Shown here: piece after piece, positions 6,954 through 14,738 of the stretch
Layout of the letters: every line of letters starts with the position of its first letter
How positions within the stretch are numbered: the stretch's first letter is position 1
Assembly (NCBI GenBank): GCA_036446035.1
Contig: JAZFSG010000114.1
Span: 1-24,796 of the forward strand
Length of the DNA: 24,796 nucleotides
From: CAXMQS01 sp036446035
GTDB lineage: Bacteria > Actinomycetota > Acidimicrobiia > Spongiisociales > JAOTWH01
Direction: 5' to 3'
Made by a program: the position numbers and the translations under genes
Notes under the pieces: generated by a model
Database searches by the model: none
What the model saw: the letters and a program-made list of their open reading frames with translations, nothing else
Told to the model about the DNA's origin: nothing

Positions 6954-7984
6954 GCATCGGCGTCGACAAGGCCCTGGAGCGGGTTTCCGCCGGTACGGAG
7001 CTGAGTGGCGACGAGATGCGCGATGTCATTCGCTCGGTGATGGAGGGGGACGCTTCTCCTGACGTGGTTGCCGACCTCCTGACGGCACTGCATACCAGAG
7101 GCGAGACCACAGCCGAGATCGCCGGCGCCGCGCAAGCGATGCGCGACCTAGTGGTCGAGCTACCCCATGCGCCGGCCGGGGCCATTGACACGGCCGGAAC
7201 GGGTGGAGACGACTCCGGAACCTTCAACATCTCAACGCTTGCTGCCATCGTCGCAGCCGGAGCCGGTGCCATCGTCGCTAAGCATGGCAACCGAGCCGCC
7301 ACCAGCCAATGCGGATCAGCGGAGGTGCTGGAAAGCCTCGGAGTTCGCATCGACATCCCTCCGCTCCGAGCAGCCCAGGCGGTTCACGAGGTGGGGATCG
7401 GGTTCCTGTACGCCCGGGCGTGCCATCCGGCCATGGCAGCGGTGGCCCCAATTCGGGCAGCGCTGGCGATCCCCACGATCTTCAACCGACTGGGGCCACT
7501 CACCAACCCGATGTTCGTCACGCGCCAGCTCGTTGGGGTCGGGAGAGCCAACATGATCGAGGGAGCTCTGCAGGCACTTGCCATCCTCGGTAGCGACCGG
7601 GTGTGGGTCGTTCACTCCGAAGACGGATTGGACGAGATCTCGACGGCGGCGCCGACGCGTGTCGCAACTCTCGAGAACAGGGCGACGCGTGAGTTCGTCA
7701 TCGACCCTTCGGAATTCGTGGCCCCAGCACGGATCGAAGACCTCAAGGGCGGCGATGCCCAACGCAATGCCGAGATCGCCCGCAGCGTGCTGGCCGGCAA
7801 GCCGGGCCCGCATCGCGATGTCGTATTGCTCAATGCCGCCGCGGCACTGTGTGTCGCATCAGATGACGATGACATCAGCGCTGGCGTGCAGAGAGCTGCC
7901 AATTCGATTGATAGCGGCGCCGCCGCCGAGACCCTCGAGCGGTGGGTGTCATTCACCGGCTCTGCCGCACAGGAGTCGAGGTGA
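6950..7984 (+). CDS. trpD: Anthranilate phosphoribosyltransferase
   Basis: TrpD joins anthranilate to phosphoribosyl pyrophosphate, giving phosphoribosylanthranilate. The 344-residue protein is of normal length. The PRPP-binding GTGGD loop (residues 83-87) is followed by TFNIST and KHGNRA (111-116), with GPLTNP and HSEDGLDEIS further on. All are hallmarks of the family. It overlaps trpG by ATGA and trpC by GTGA. It is a free-standing enzyme here, not fused to TrpG as in enteric bacteria. Confidence 0.97.
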   Translation: MSIGVDKALERVSAGTELSGDEMRDVIRSVMEGDASPDVVADLLTALHTRGETTAEIAGAAQAMRDLVVELPHAPAGAIDTAGTGGDDSGTFNISTLAAIVAAGAGAIVAKHGNRAATSQCGSAEVLESLGVRIDIPPLRAAQAVHEVGIGFLYARACHPAMAAVAPIRAALAIPTIFNRLGPLTNPMFVTRQLVGVGRANMIEGALQALAILGSDRVWVVHSEDGLDEISTAAPTRVATLENRATREFVIDPSEFVAPARIEDLKGGDAQRNAEIARSVLAGKPGPHRDVVLLNAAAALCVASDDDDISAGVQRAANSIDSGAAAETLERWVSFTGSAAQESR

Positions 7985-8748
7985 GCATCTTGGAACAGAT
8001 CATCGAGGCCAAGACTGCGGAAGTCGCCACGTTGGATCGAGTGGAGATCGCAGACGGCCTCGCTACAGCGCCACCAACGCGGGGCTTTGTAGAGGCGCTG
8101 CGCGCCAGCCAACCGCCGGCAGTGATCGCAGAATTCAAACGGGCCTCCCCCTCGCGCGGCGAGATCCGCCCCGGTGCCGAGCCTGCCGCCATAGCCAGGC
8201 AATACGAAGCCGCCGGCGCCGCTGCGCTCTCAGTGCTCACGGACTCCGAGTTCTTTGGCGGATCGCTGGAAGACCTCATCGCTGCCCGCGCCGCAACGGA
8301 CCTGCCTGTGCTGCGTAAGGACTTCATAATCGATCAACTCCAGGTGACGGAGGCTCGCTGCGCTGGCGCGGATGCGGTACTGCTCATCGTCGCCGCCCTC
8401 GACAACAGGGGGCTGCACAACCTGATCGGTGCAACTGAAGAGCTGGACATGGACGCCTTGGTCGAGGTGCATGACGAAGAAGAGGCGCGGCGCGCTCTCG
8501 CCGTCGGCGCCACGCTGCTTGGCATCAACAACCGTGACCTGCGAACATTCCAAACGGACCCGGGGGTCACGAAGCGCCTGGCACCGCTGCTGGATGGTTG
8601 CACCATCGTCTCCGAGAGTGGTATCAACGATCCGGCCGTCATCGAGGACCTGATCGCTGCGGGGGCGACGGCATTTCTCATCGGAGAGGCACTCATGGTG
8701 GCCGCCGACCCCGACACCGAACTAGAGCGGCTGCGAGGCAGACCATGA
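7981..8748 (+). CDS. trpC: Indole-3-glycerol phosphate synthase
   Basis: TrpC closes the indole ring, making indole-3-glycerol phosphate from carboxyphenylaminodeoxyribulose phosphate. The 255-residue (beta-alpha)8 barrel shows E51 and K53 in IAEFKRASPSRG, K113 in VLRKDFIID, E162 in LVEVHDEEEA, the INNRDL motif and VSESGI. The GTG start at 7981 is chosen over an in-frame ATG at 7942 because AGGAG lies 5 bases upstream and the GTG overlaps the trpD stop as GTGA, like the other junctions. The isomerase TrpF, often fused to TrpC in enteric bacteria, is instead the next gene and is fused to TrpB. Confidence 0.96.
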   Translation: MSILEQIIEAKTAEVATLDRVEIADGLATAPPTRGFVEALRASQPPAVIAEFKRASPSRGEIRPGAEPAAIARQYEAAGAAALSVLTDSEFFGGSLEDLIAARAATDLPVLRKDFIIDQLQVTEARCAGADAVLLIVAALDNRGLHNLIGATEELDMDALVEVHDEEEARRALAVGATLLGINNRDLRTFQTDPGVTKRLAPLLDGCTIVSESGINDPAVIEDLIAAGATAFLIGEALMVAADPDTELERLRGRP

Positions 8749-10535
8749 CGCAGGTCAAGGTATGCGGTATCACCTCGGTGGCCGACGCTGAAGCGGCGGT
8801 GGCGGCGGGAGCGGATGCCATCGGTCTCAACTTCGTGGCGGGAACTCCACGCGCCCTCGACCCGGCAGTGGCGGCTTCGATCAGCGCCGCGGTGGCCGGG
8901 CGAACGGTACGAGTCGGCGTGTTCCAGGGTGCCGATGGCGACCTGATCGATCGCCTCATCGAGGACGTCGGCCTCGACGTCGTCCAGCTCCACGGTGACG
9001 AGAGCCCCGACTTCGTCGCCGATCGACCGGTCCCCGTGATCAAGGTCCTCTCAGCTGATAGCGATCTCATCGCCATCGCAGATCGATACCCAAACGTCGA
9101 CCTGATGATCGACCACTCCTCTGGAGGTGGGTCCGGACGGAGCTGGGACTTCTCGCAGGCAAGGGCCCTCGTCGGTAGGGGCAGACGAGTGTGGCTGGCC
9201 GGGGGACTAGCAGATGACAACGTCGCAGACGCCATCGCCGCCGCCTCGCCGTTCGGTGTTGATGCGTCATCTCGCCTCGAGTCCAGCCCAAGGATCAAGG
9301 ATCCCGCCAAGGTGGGTTCCTTCATTCAGACCGCGCGTGCAACGGAGAAGGACTCTGAGAATCCCGACCCGCTCGGCTACTACCAGGGATTTGGGGGCCG
9401 CTTCGTGCCCGAGATCCTCATCCCTGCCGTAGACGAGCTGACGCGGACCTACCAGGTGCTGCGGGACGACTCCGAATTCCAGGCCGAGCTCCGCCATGAC
9501 CTCACGACCTACGCCGGGCGACCGACTCCGCTGTATTTCGCGCCACGGCTCAGCGACGACCTGGGAGTAAGGGCCTATCTCAAACGCGAGGACCTGGCCC
9601 ACACCGGTGCCCACAAGATCAACAACGCCATCGGACAAGCGTTGATCGCCAAACGGATGGGCAAGCCCCGGGTGATCGCCGAGACCGGCGCCGGCCAGCA
9701 CGGCGTTGCTACCGCCACCGCCTGCGCCCGCTACGGCATCGCATGCGAGGTGTACATGGGCGAAGAGGACACGCGTCGCCAGGCATTGAACGTTTTCAAG
9801 ATGAAGCTGCTCGGGGCGAGTGTCGTTCCTGTGACGGCGGGAAGCAGAACCCTCAAAGATGCCATGAACGAAGCACTACGGGACTGGGCTACCAACGTGG
9901 CGGATACCTATTACTTGATCGGCTCTGTCGCCGGGCCCCACCCCTATCCGATGATCGTGCGCGATCTGCAGCGGGTGATCGGCGACGAGGCAAGGGAGCA
10001 GATCCTGGCGGCAGAAGGGCGGCTCCCCGATTTGGTCATGGCCTGTGTCGGTGGCGGCTCCAACGCCATGGGGATCTTCCACCCGTTCCACGACGACGAC
10101 GTGGCTTTCGTCGGAGTGGAAGCCGGCGGCGAGGGTCTTGCCGGCGCCCATGGTGCCTCGATCTCGGCAGGTTCCCCCGGCGTGCTCCACGGAAGCCGCT
10201 CCTATGTGCTCCAGGACGTCGCCGGTCAGATCAACGAGGCCCACTCAATCTCTGCGGGACTCGACTACCCCGGCGTGGGACCGGAGCACGCCCAGTATCG
10301 GGAGAGCGGCCGGGCCGAATACGTACCAGTCACCGACGCTGAGGCGCTCGACGCCTTCGTCTACTTGTCGCAGATCGAAGGCATCATCCCTGCCTTCGAG
10401 AGCGCCCATGCCATCGCCGATCTGCGCAAGCGGGCACCCGCGCTCGACCCCGACACCGTTGTCGTGGTCAACCTGTCTGGCAGAGGGGACAAGGACGCCA
10501 CTGAAGCCAGCGCCTTCCTCGAGAACCTTCGATGA
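8745..10535 (+). CDS. trpFB: Fused phosphoribosylanthranilate isomerase / tryptophan synthase beta chain
   Basis: One uninterrupted 596-residue frame encodes two enzymes. Residues 1 to about 200 are TrpF: Cys7 in VKVCGIT, QLHGDE at 81-86, Asp123 in MIDHSSGGGSG, and GVDASSRLE near the end. From about residue 205 the sequence is full-length TrpB, beginning DPLGYYQGFGGRFVPEIL, with PLP-lysine K291 in HTGAHKINNA, ETGAGQHGVA, CVGGGSNAMG and NLSGRGDKD. The linker is only about 10 residues (ARATEKDSEN) and no plausible internal start with a ribosome site precedes TrpB. TrpF isomerises phosphoribosylanthranilate; TrpB condenses indole with serine. The start overlaps trpC (ATGA) and the stop overlaps trpA (ATGA). 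Confidence 0.95.
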   Translation: MTQVKVCGITSVADAEAAVAAGADAIGLNFVAGTPRALDPAVAASISAAVAGRTVRVGVFQGADGDLIDRLIEDVGLDVVQLHGDESPDFVADRPVPVIKVLSADSDLIAIADRYPNVDLMIDHSSGGGSGRSWDFSQARALVGRGRRVWLAGGLADDNVADAIAAASPFGVDASSRLESSPRIKDPAKVGSFIQTARATEKDSENPDPLGYYQGFGGRFVPEILIPAVDELTRTYQVLRDDSEFQAELRHDLTTYAGRPTPLYFAPRLSDDLGVRAYLKREDLAHTGAHKINNAIGQALIAKRMGKPRVIAETGAGQHGVATATACARYGIACEVYMGEEDTRRQALNVFKMKLLGASVVPVTAGSRTLKDAMNEALRDWATNVADTYYLIGSVAGPHPYPMIVRDLQRVIGDEAREQILAAEGRLPDLVMACVGGGSNAMGIFHPFHDDDVAFVGVEAGGEGLAGAHGASISAGSPGVLHGSRSYVLQDVAGQINEAHSISAGLDYPGVGPEHAQYRESGRAEYVPVTDAEALDAFVYLSQIEGIIPAFESAHAIADLRKRAPALDPDTVVVVNLSGRGDKDATEASAFLENLR

Positions 10536-11350
10536 GCGATCGACTGGCTGCCGCCTTCGAGCAAGCGAGCGCCGAGAACCGAGCCGCCCTTGTCATCTTC
10601 ATCACGTGTGGCGACCCCGACCTGAAAACAACGCTGGAACTGGTGCCAGCCCTCGCCGCGGCCGGAGCCGACATCGTCGAGCTCGGTTTTCCCCACAGCG
10701 ACCCGATCGCGGAGGGTCCCACCATCCAGGCGGCATCGCAGCGGGCACTTGCCGGTGGCATAGAAACCAGCGATGTCCTCGAAGTGGCCTCGAAGGTGAG
10801 GACCACGAGCGAGACTCCCCTTGTGCTGATGGGGTACATGAACAACGTACTCGCCCACGGTGAGCAGCAGTTCGTGGCCGATGCCGCCGCGGCCGGCGTC
10901 GATGGGCTCATCATCGTCGACGCCCCGTTCGACGAGCGCCCCGCCCTCCAGGCAGCATGCCAAAAGGAGGGTGTCCACCGGGTGCTGCTGGTCGCCCCGA
11001 CCACTCCCCCCGAGCGCATGGTGCGAATCGCCGGCCAGAGCGGTGGCTTCGTCTACTGCGTATCCGTCACTGGCGTCACCGGAGCCAGGACCGAACTTCC
11101 CAGCGACCTGACCTCCCTGATTCAACGAGTCAAGCGCGTCAGCTCGCTCCCAGTCGCCGTCGGTTTCGGCATCTCAACGCCCGCCCAGGCAGCCGAGGTA
11201 GGCAGAGTCGCCGATGGTGTGGTGGTGGGAAGCGCCTTGATCAATGCGCTTGCCGAGGACGGTACCGGAGCTGCGATCAAGTTGGTCCGTCAGCTGGCGG
11301 CGGCTGTCAAGAGGGCTCGAGATCCCGAGCGGACGCAGGCGCCTACGTAG
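10532..11350 (+). CDS. trpA: Tryptophan synthase alpha chain
   Basis: TrpA cleaves indole-3-glycerol phosphate and channels indole to TrpB. The 272-residue barrel shows FITCGDPD, VELGFPHSDPIAEGPTIQ with catalytic Glu50, CVSVTGVTGAR and VAVGFGISTPAQA with the C-terminal phosphate site VVVGSALI. At the place of the second catalytic acid (Asp60 of the E. coli enzyme) the residue is Glu61, a conservative change. The start overlaps the trpFB stop (ATGA), so it is the last gene of the trp operon. A 12-bp palindrome (GCCTACGTAGGC, 11341-11352) spans the stop codon, but no T-run follows. Confidence 0.96.
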   Translation: MSDRLAAAFEQASAENRAALVIFITCGDPDLKTTLELVPALAAAGADIVELGFPHSDPIAEGPTIQAASQRALAGGIETSDVLEVASKVRTTSETPLVLMGYMNNVLAHGEQQFVADAAAAGVDGLIIVDAPFDERPALQAACQKEGVHRVLLVAPTTPPERMVRIAGQSGGFVYCVSVTGVTGARTELPSDLTSLIQRVKRVSSLPVAVGFGISTPAQAAEVGRVADGVVVGSALINALAEDGTGAAIKLVRQLAAAVKRARDPERTQAPT

Positions 11351-11465
11351 GCAACAATGCAGACGCCGACGTTCAGCTCTTCATTTGAGTCGCGATTACT
11401 GACAGGCATGAGCGAGGCCCATTCGTCTTGCCGGCACTCGATAGGAGGACCGCGTCCGTCAGCCG

Positions 11466-11494
11466 TTGACAGTCGCGCTACAAACGCCCATAAT
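11466..11494 (+). promoter_or_regulatory. Sigma-70-type promoter of the aro operon
   Basis: TTGACA (11466-11471) and CATAAT (11489-11494) are separated by exactly 17 bases, a near-perfect housekeeping promoter. The expected start of transcription is about 11500-11503, which coincides with the ATG of the leader reading frame at 11503. Confidence 0.8.
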
Positions 11495-11502
11495 CACCGC
11501 CT

Positions 11503-11571
11503 ATGCACGCCGCCTGGCCCGAGAGCACAACTGATCGCTTCTTCACGGCCCGCGGCCTCTTTGGCGCCTAG
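11503..11571 (+). CDS. Candidate aromatic leader peptide (22 aa) of the aro operon
   Basis: The frame starts 8 bases after the -10 box, so the transcript would begin at or within three bases of its ATG and translation would be leaderless. It encodes 22 residues with Trp at position 5, a Phe-Phe pair at 13-14 and Phe at 20, then stops at TAG 11569-11571. The first structural gene downstream includes the phenylalanine-branch enzyme and DAHP synthase, so Phe/Trp-sensing attenuation is the natural reading. Its stop codon lies inside a small hairpin. Support is position and composition only; a frame this short can occur by chance. Confidence 0.55.
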   Translation: MHAAWPESTTDRFFTARGLFGA

Positions 11572-11636
11572 CGCCTACCTACCTTTCCCCCCGCTCATTC
11601 TCTCCAATCCCTTGCAACCTGCGCCGCGACAGCGGC
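11563..11636 (+). promoter_or_regulatory. Possible alternative hairpins in the aro leader
   Basis: GGCGC (11563-11567) can pair with GCGCC at 11571-11575, forming a hairpin with loop CTA around the leader-peptide stop, or with the identical GCGCC at 11621-11625. The latter would compete with a second hairpin, GCCGC (11623-11627) with GCGGC (11632-11636). The second hairpin ends 6 bases before the AGGAGG ribosome site of the next gene (11643-11648). No T-run follows, so control of translation is more likely than termination. The pairings are short, and folding energies were not computed. Confidence 0.35.
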
Positions 11637-11652
11637 ACCTCCAGGAGGACCC

Positions 11653-13701
11653 ATGTCGGAACAATCCGGCGACAACACCCCAGACATCGGCGACATAAGA
11701 GTCGGCATCGACCAGATCGATCGCCAGATCCTCGAACTGATCGCCGAGCGCCGACGCCTGAGCGTCGATGCCGCCCGCAGCAAACAAGAACAGCACCAGA
11801 CCTTTCGCGATCGGGCGCGAGAAGAAGCTCTCATCGCCGACCGAATCGCCCAGGGCAAATACCACGACCTCGACTCGGGCCTCGTCAACCGGGTGTGGCG
11901 CGACATCATCGAGGACTCGTTGCTTATTCAGCAGGAGTACCTCCAGGAGGGCGCAGAAGGCAACGGCCGACGCGTCACGGCCGCATTCCAGGGGATCGAG
12001 GGCGCCTACAGCCAGTTGGCCACCCGTCAGCACTTCGACCACGAAGGCGTTGACGTGTCTTACCTCGGATGCGAGTCCTTCGCGGACGTGGTCGATGCGG
12101 TCGAACAGGGGAGGGCCGACGTTGGCGTTCTGCCGCTGGAGAACACGACATCGGGCGGCATCACCGAGGTCTATGACCTGCTGATGCACAGCCAGCTCTC
12201 CATCGTCGGGGAGATCAAGTTCCGGGTTCGGCACTGCCTCTTGGGTATCGAGGGATCATCGATCTCCTCTCTTCGCACTGTTTACTGTCATCCGCAGGCG
12301 GTAGCACAGTGCTCCGACTTCCTCGCCGAGCTCACTGACTGTGAGATCGTGTATTTCAGCGACACAGCGGGTTCCGGCAAGTCCATCAAGGAGCTCAGCG
12401 ATATCACTGCCGGAGCGATCGCCAGCGAGGACGCCGCCCGCCTGTACGGGCTCAAGGTGCTTCAGGCTGGCATTGGGAACCGCGATGAGAATTTCACCCG
12501 CTTCGTCGTCGGGGCGCGCCATCCCGTCGATGTCGACCGACAGATCCCGACGAAGACATCGCTGGTTGTCTCTGTCGGCAACCAGCCCGGTGCTCTCATG
12601 GATGCGCTCGCAGTATTCCGCGATCTCGGCATCAATCTGGTCAAGCTCGAGTCGCGGCCCATGGCACACAATCCGTGGGAGGAGATGTTCTACCTGGATC
12701 TCGACGGTAACGTCGCCGACCCCATAGTGAAGAGAGCGCTCGACCAACTAACGACGCACGCTCGCTACTTCAAGGTGCTCGGTAGCTATCCCTCCGATGA
12801 CCTGCCACCCCGCGGCTCCGTTCTGCCGACGAGCGAGGAGGCCCAGCCCCAGGTCCTCGAAACACCAGAGCCCAGACGATCAGCGCCCAAGAAGAAGATG
12901 CCGGCGCCGGTTGGCTATCGCATCGGGAGCAGAGAGCACAAGCCGGCCGACACTGTTGTCGAGGTGAAGGGCGTCGAGATCGGCGGGGACAAGCTGGTGA
13001 TGATCGCCGGGCCCTGCGCGGTCGAGTCGTTCGAACAGATAATGGCAGCCGCCGAGGCGGTGAGGGTCGGTGGAGGGAACATCCTGCGGGGCGGATGCTT
13101 CAAGCCTCGTACCTCCCCCTACAGCTTCCAGGGCCTCGGCTACGAAGGTCTGGAGATGCTGGTGGAAGCCGGCCGAATGCACGGCCTGCCGATCGTAACC
13201 GAGGTGGTTGCGCCAGAGGATGTGAACAAGGTGGCCGAGAGCGCCGACATCTTGCAGATCGGTGCTCGCAACATGCAGAACTTCTCGCTCCTCTCAGAGG
13301 TTGGCAAGAGCCATCGACCGGTAATGCTGAAGAGGGGAATGAGCTCTTCCATCGACGAGCTGCTGCAGGCTGCCGAGTACATCCTCAGCGGTGGCAACCA
13401 ACAGGTCTTGCTGTGCGAACGCGGAATTCGGACATTCGAGACCGCGACGAGGAACACCCTCGATCTCAGTGCCGTGCCCGTCCTGCGAGAGCGCAGCCAC
13501 TTGCCCGTGATCGTTGACCCTTCCCACGCGGCAGGCAACCGAGACCTGGTGGCGCCGCTGGCTATCGCCGCCAAGGCGATCGGTGCCGACGCCATCATGG
13601 TGGAGATCCATCCCAACCCTGCAGAGGCACTCAGTGATGGTCCACAATCGCTCGAGCTAGACCAGTTCGCTGAGCTGATGATTGAGCTGGAGATCGGTTG
13701 A
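11653..13701 (+). CDS. Fused chorismate mutase / prephenate dehydratase / ACT / DAHP synthase
   Basis: The 682-residue protein carries four modules. Residues about 15-95 are an AroQ-type chorismate mutase (GIDQIDRQILELIAERRRLS). Residues about 107-290 are prephenate dehydratase, ending with the TRF motif (282-284). Residues about 302-378 are an ACT domain with GALMDALAVFRDLGINL and the Phe-site ESRP (333-336). After a Pro/Lys-rich linker (about 380-425), residues about 430-682 are a type I-beta DAHP synthase with GPCAVES, KPRTSPYSFQG and LKRG; likely metal ligands are Cys455, His625 (DPSH), Glu651 (EIHP) and Asp662. It would therefore catalyse the first shikimate step and two steps from chorismate to phenylpyruvate. 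The ATG follows AGGAGG by 4 bases. Regulation of the DAHP synthase by the ACT domain is inference. Confidence 0.93.
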   Translation: MSEQSGDNTPDIGDIRVGIDQIDRQILELIAERRRLSVDAARSKQEQHQTFRDRAREEALIADRIAQGKYHDLDSGLVNRVWRDIIEDSLLIQQEYLQEGAEGNGRRVTAAFQGIEGAYSQLATRQHFDHEGVDVSYLGCESFADVVDAVEQGRADVGVLPLENTTSGGITEVYDLLMHSQLSIVGEIKFRVRHCLLGIEGSSISSLRTVYCHPQAVAQCSDFLAELTDCEIVYFSDTAGSGKSIKELSDITAGAIASEDAARLYGLKVLQAGIGNRDENFTRFVVGARHPVDVDRQIPTKTSLVVSVGNQPGALMDALAVFRDLGINLVKLESRPMAHNPWEEMFYLDLDGNVADPIVKRALDQLTTHARYFKVLGSYPSDDLPPRGSVLPTSEEAQPQVLETPEPRRSAPKKKMPAPVGYRIGSREHKPADTVVEVKGVEIGGDKLVMIAGPCAVESFEQIMAAAEAVRVGGGNILRGGCFKPRTSPYSFQGLGYEGLEMLVEAGRMHGLPIVTEVVAPEDVNKVAESADILQIGARNMQNFSLLSEVGKSHRPVMLKRGMSSSIDELLQAAEYILSGGNQQVLLCERGIRTFETATRNTLDLSAVPVLRERSHLPVIVDPSHAAGNRDLVAPLAIAAKAIGADAIMVEIHPNPAEALSDGPQSLELDQFAELMIELEIG

Positions 13702-14738
13702 CCAGCAGCACGGCTCTGCGCTTTTGGGATGAATTCCGCCGAGACGATGTGCCCTTAGAGATCGGCCCCGGCACCCTCCTCGTCTACGACACGGCGCTAG
13801 ACCAATCACCAAGTTTCGTAGCGCTCCGCGACGCATTCGAGACTCGATATCCCGTTACCGGCGGCGAAGGGCTGAAGGAACTCGCCGCCTTTCCAACTCA
13901 CGCCGAGAACATCCTTGGACTCGTCGCCGGCAGCCCGCGCTCCAACATCACGATCGTGGCAGCAGGCGGTGGATCCGTTGGTGACTTCGGGGGGTTCGTT
14001 GCCAGCGTTCTGCTGCGGGGAGTCGCCTTCGTGAACGTGCCGACGACGTGGCTGGCGGCCATCGACTCGGCGCATGGAGGCAAGACGGCCCTCAACGCCG
14101 GCGGCTTCAAGAACCAGATTGGCACCTTCCACGTCGCCAAGGAGGTGTGGGCCTGCAAGGCGCTGCTCGAGGGCGTCCCTGAGGCCGAAGCGAGGGCGGC
14201 TTACGGCGAACTCATCAAGGTGGCGATGCTCGCCGGCGGCGAGCTCTTGGCGGAGGTCGCCTCTTCCAGTATCGATGCAGGCGGACTGTGGGCACTGCTG
14301 CCATCCGCTATCGCCGCCAAGCTCGACATCGTTGCAGTGGACCAACGCGAGGAGACTGGACACCGCCAGCTACTGAACCTTGGGCACACCCTGGGCCATG
14401 CCCTCGAGTCGCACTTCGGGCTGGCCCATGGCGTGGCAGTGGGATGTGGCCTCCGCTTCTCGGTCGCTTGGAGCGACGCCAGGAACTATCTCGATGCTGC
14501 AGAGGCCGACAAGCTGCTGTCACTGCTCGATCGTTTTCCTGAGTTCGGGCAACAGGCGCTGCCTAAGGGAAAGCCACTCTCGCGATCGCGCCTCACCGAG
14601 CTGCTGAGCCGTGACAAGAAGGCGAGAGGGTCGGGTCGGGTCGCCTTCGTCTTTCTCGAGGCAGCCGGCACTCCCCGCCTCGAAGCTGTCGTCATCGAAG
14701 ACATCGTCGACGAGGCTCAACGTCAGGGATGGCTGTGA
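13698..14738 (+). CDS. aroB: 3-dehydroquinate synthase (divergent)
   Basis: AroB converts DAHP to 3-dehydroquinate with NAD and a divalent metal. The 346-residue protein has the NAD-binding AAGGGSVGDFGGFVAS, the core DSAHGGKTALN followed by KNQIGTFH, and likely metal ligands Glu171 (YGELIK), His230 (LNLGHTLGHALE) and His244 (AHGVAV). Several positions differ from the common form of the family (VGDFGGF for VGDLAGF, HGVAV for HGEAV), so it is a divergent branch, but context makes the role likely. The start is TTG 13698, chosen because it overlaps the previous stop as TTGA and has GGAG 5 bases upstream. A related sugar-phosphate cyclase is a less likely alternative. Confidence 0.88.
   Translation: MTSSTALRFWDEFRRDDVPLEIGPGTLLVYDTALDQSPSFVALRDAFETRYPVTGGEGLKELAAFPTHAENILGLVAGSPRSNITIVAAGGGSVGDFGGFVASVLLRGVAFVNVPTTWLAAIDSAHGGKTALNAGGFKNQIGTFHVAKEVWACKALLEGVPEAEARAAYGELIKVAMLAGGELLAEVASSSIDAGGLWALLPSAIAAKLDIVAVDQREETGHRQLLNLGHTLGHALESHFGLAHGVAVGCGLRFSVAWSDARNYLDAAEADKLLSLLDRFPEFGQQALPKGKPLSRSRLTELLSRDKKARGSGRVAFVFLEAAGTPRLEAVVIEDIVDEAQRQGWL

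Larger units (their letters stand above)
11351..11652. other. 302-bp gap between the trp and aro operons
   Basis: The first 115 bases hold nothing recognisable; no clear terminator for the trp operon was found. The rest holds a strong promoter, a short leader reading frame, two small hairpins and the ribosome site of the next gene, annotated separately. Confidence 0.6.

Noticed and set aside
11341..11352. GCCTACGTAGGC palindrome over the trpA stop as a terminator
   Set aside because: The possible stem is only 4 bp with a 4-base loop, and no T-run follows.
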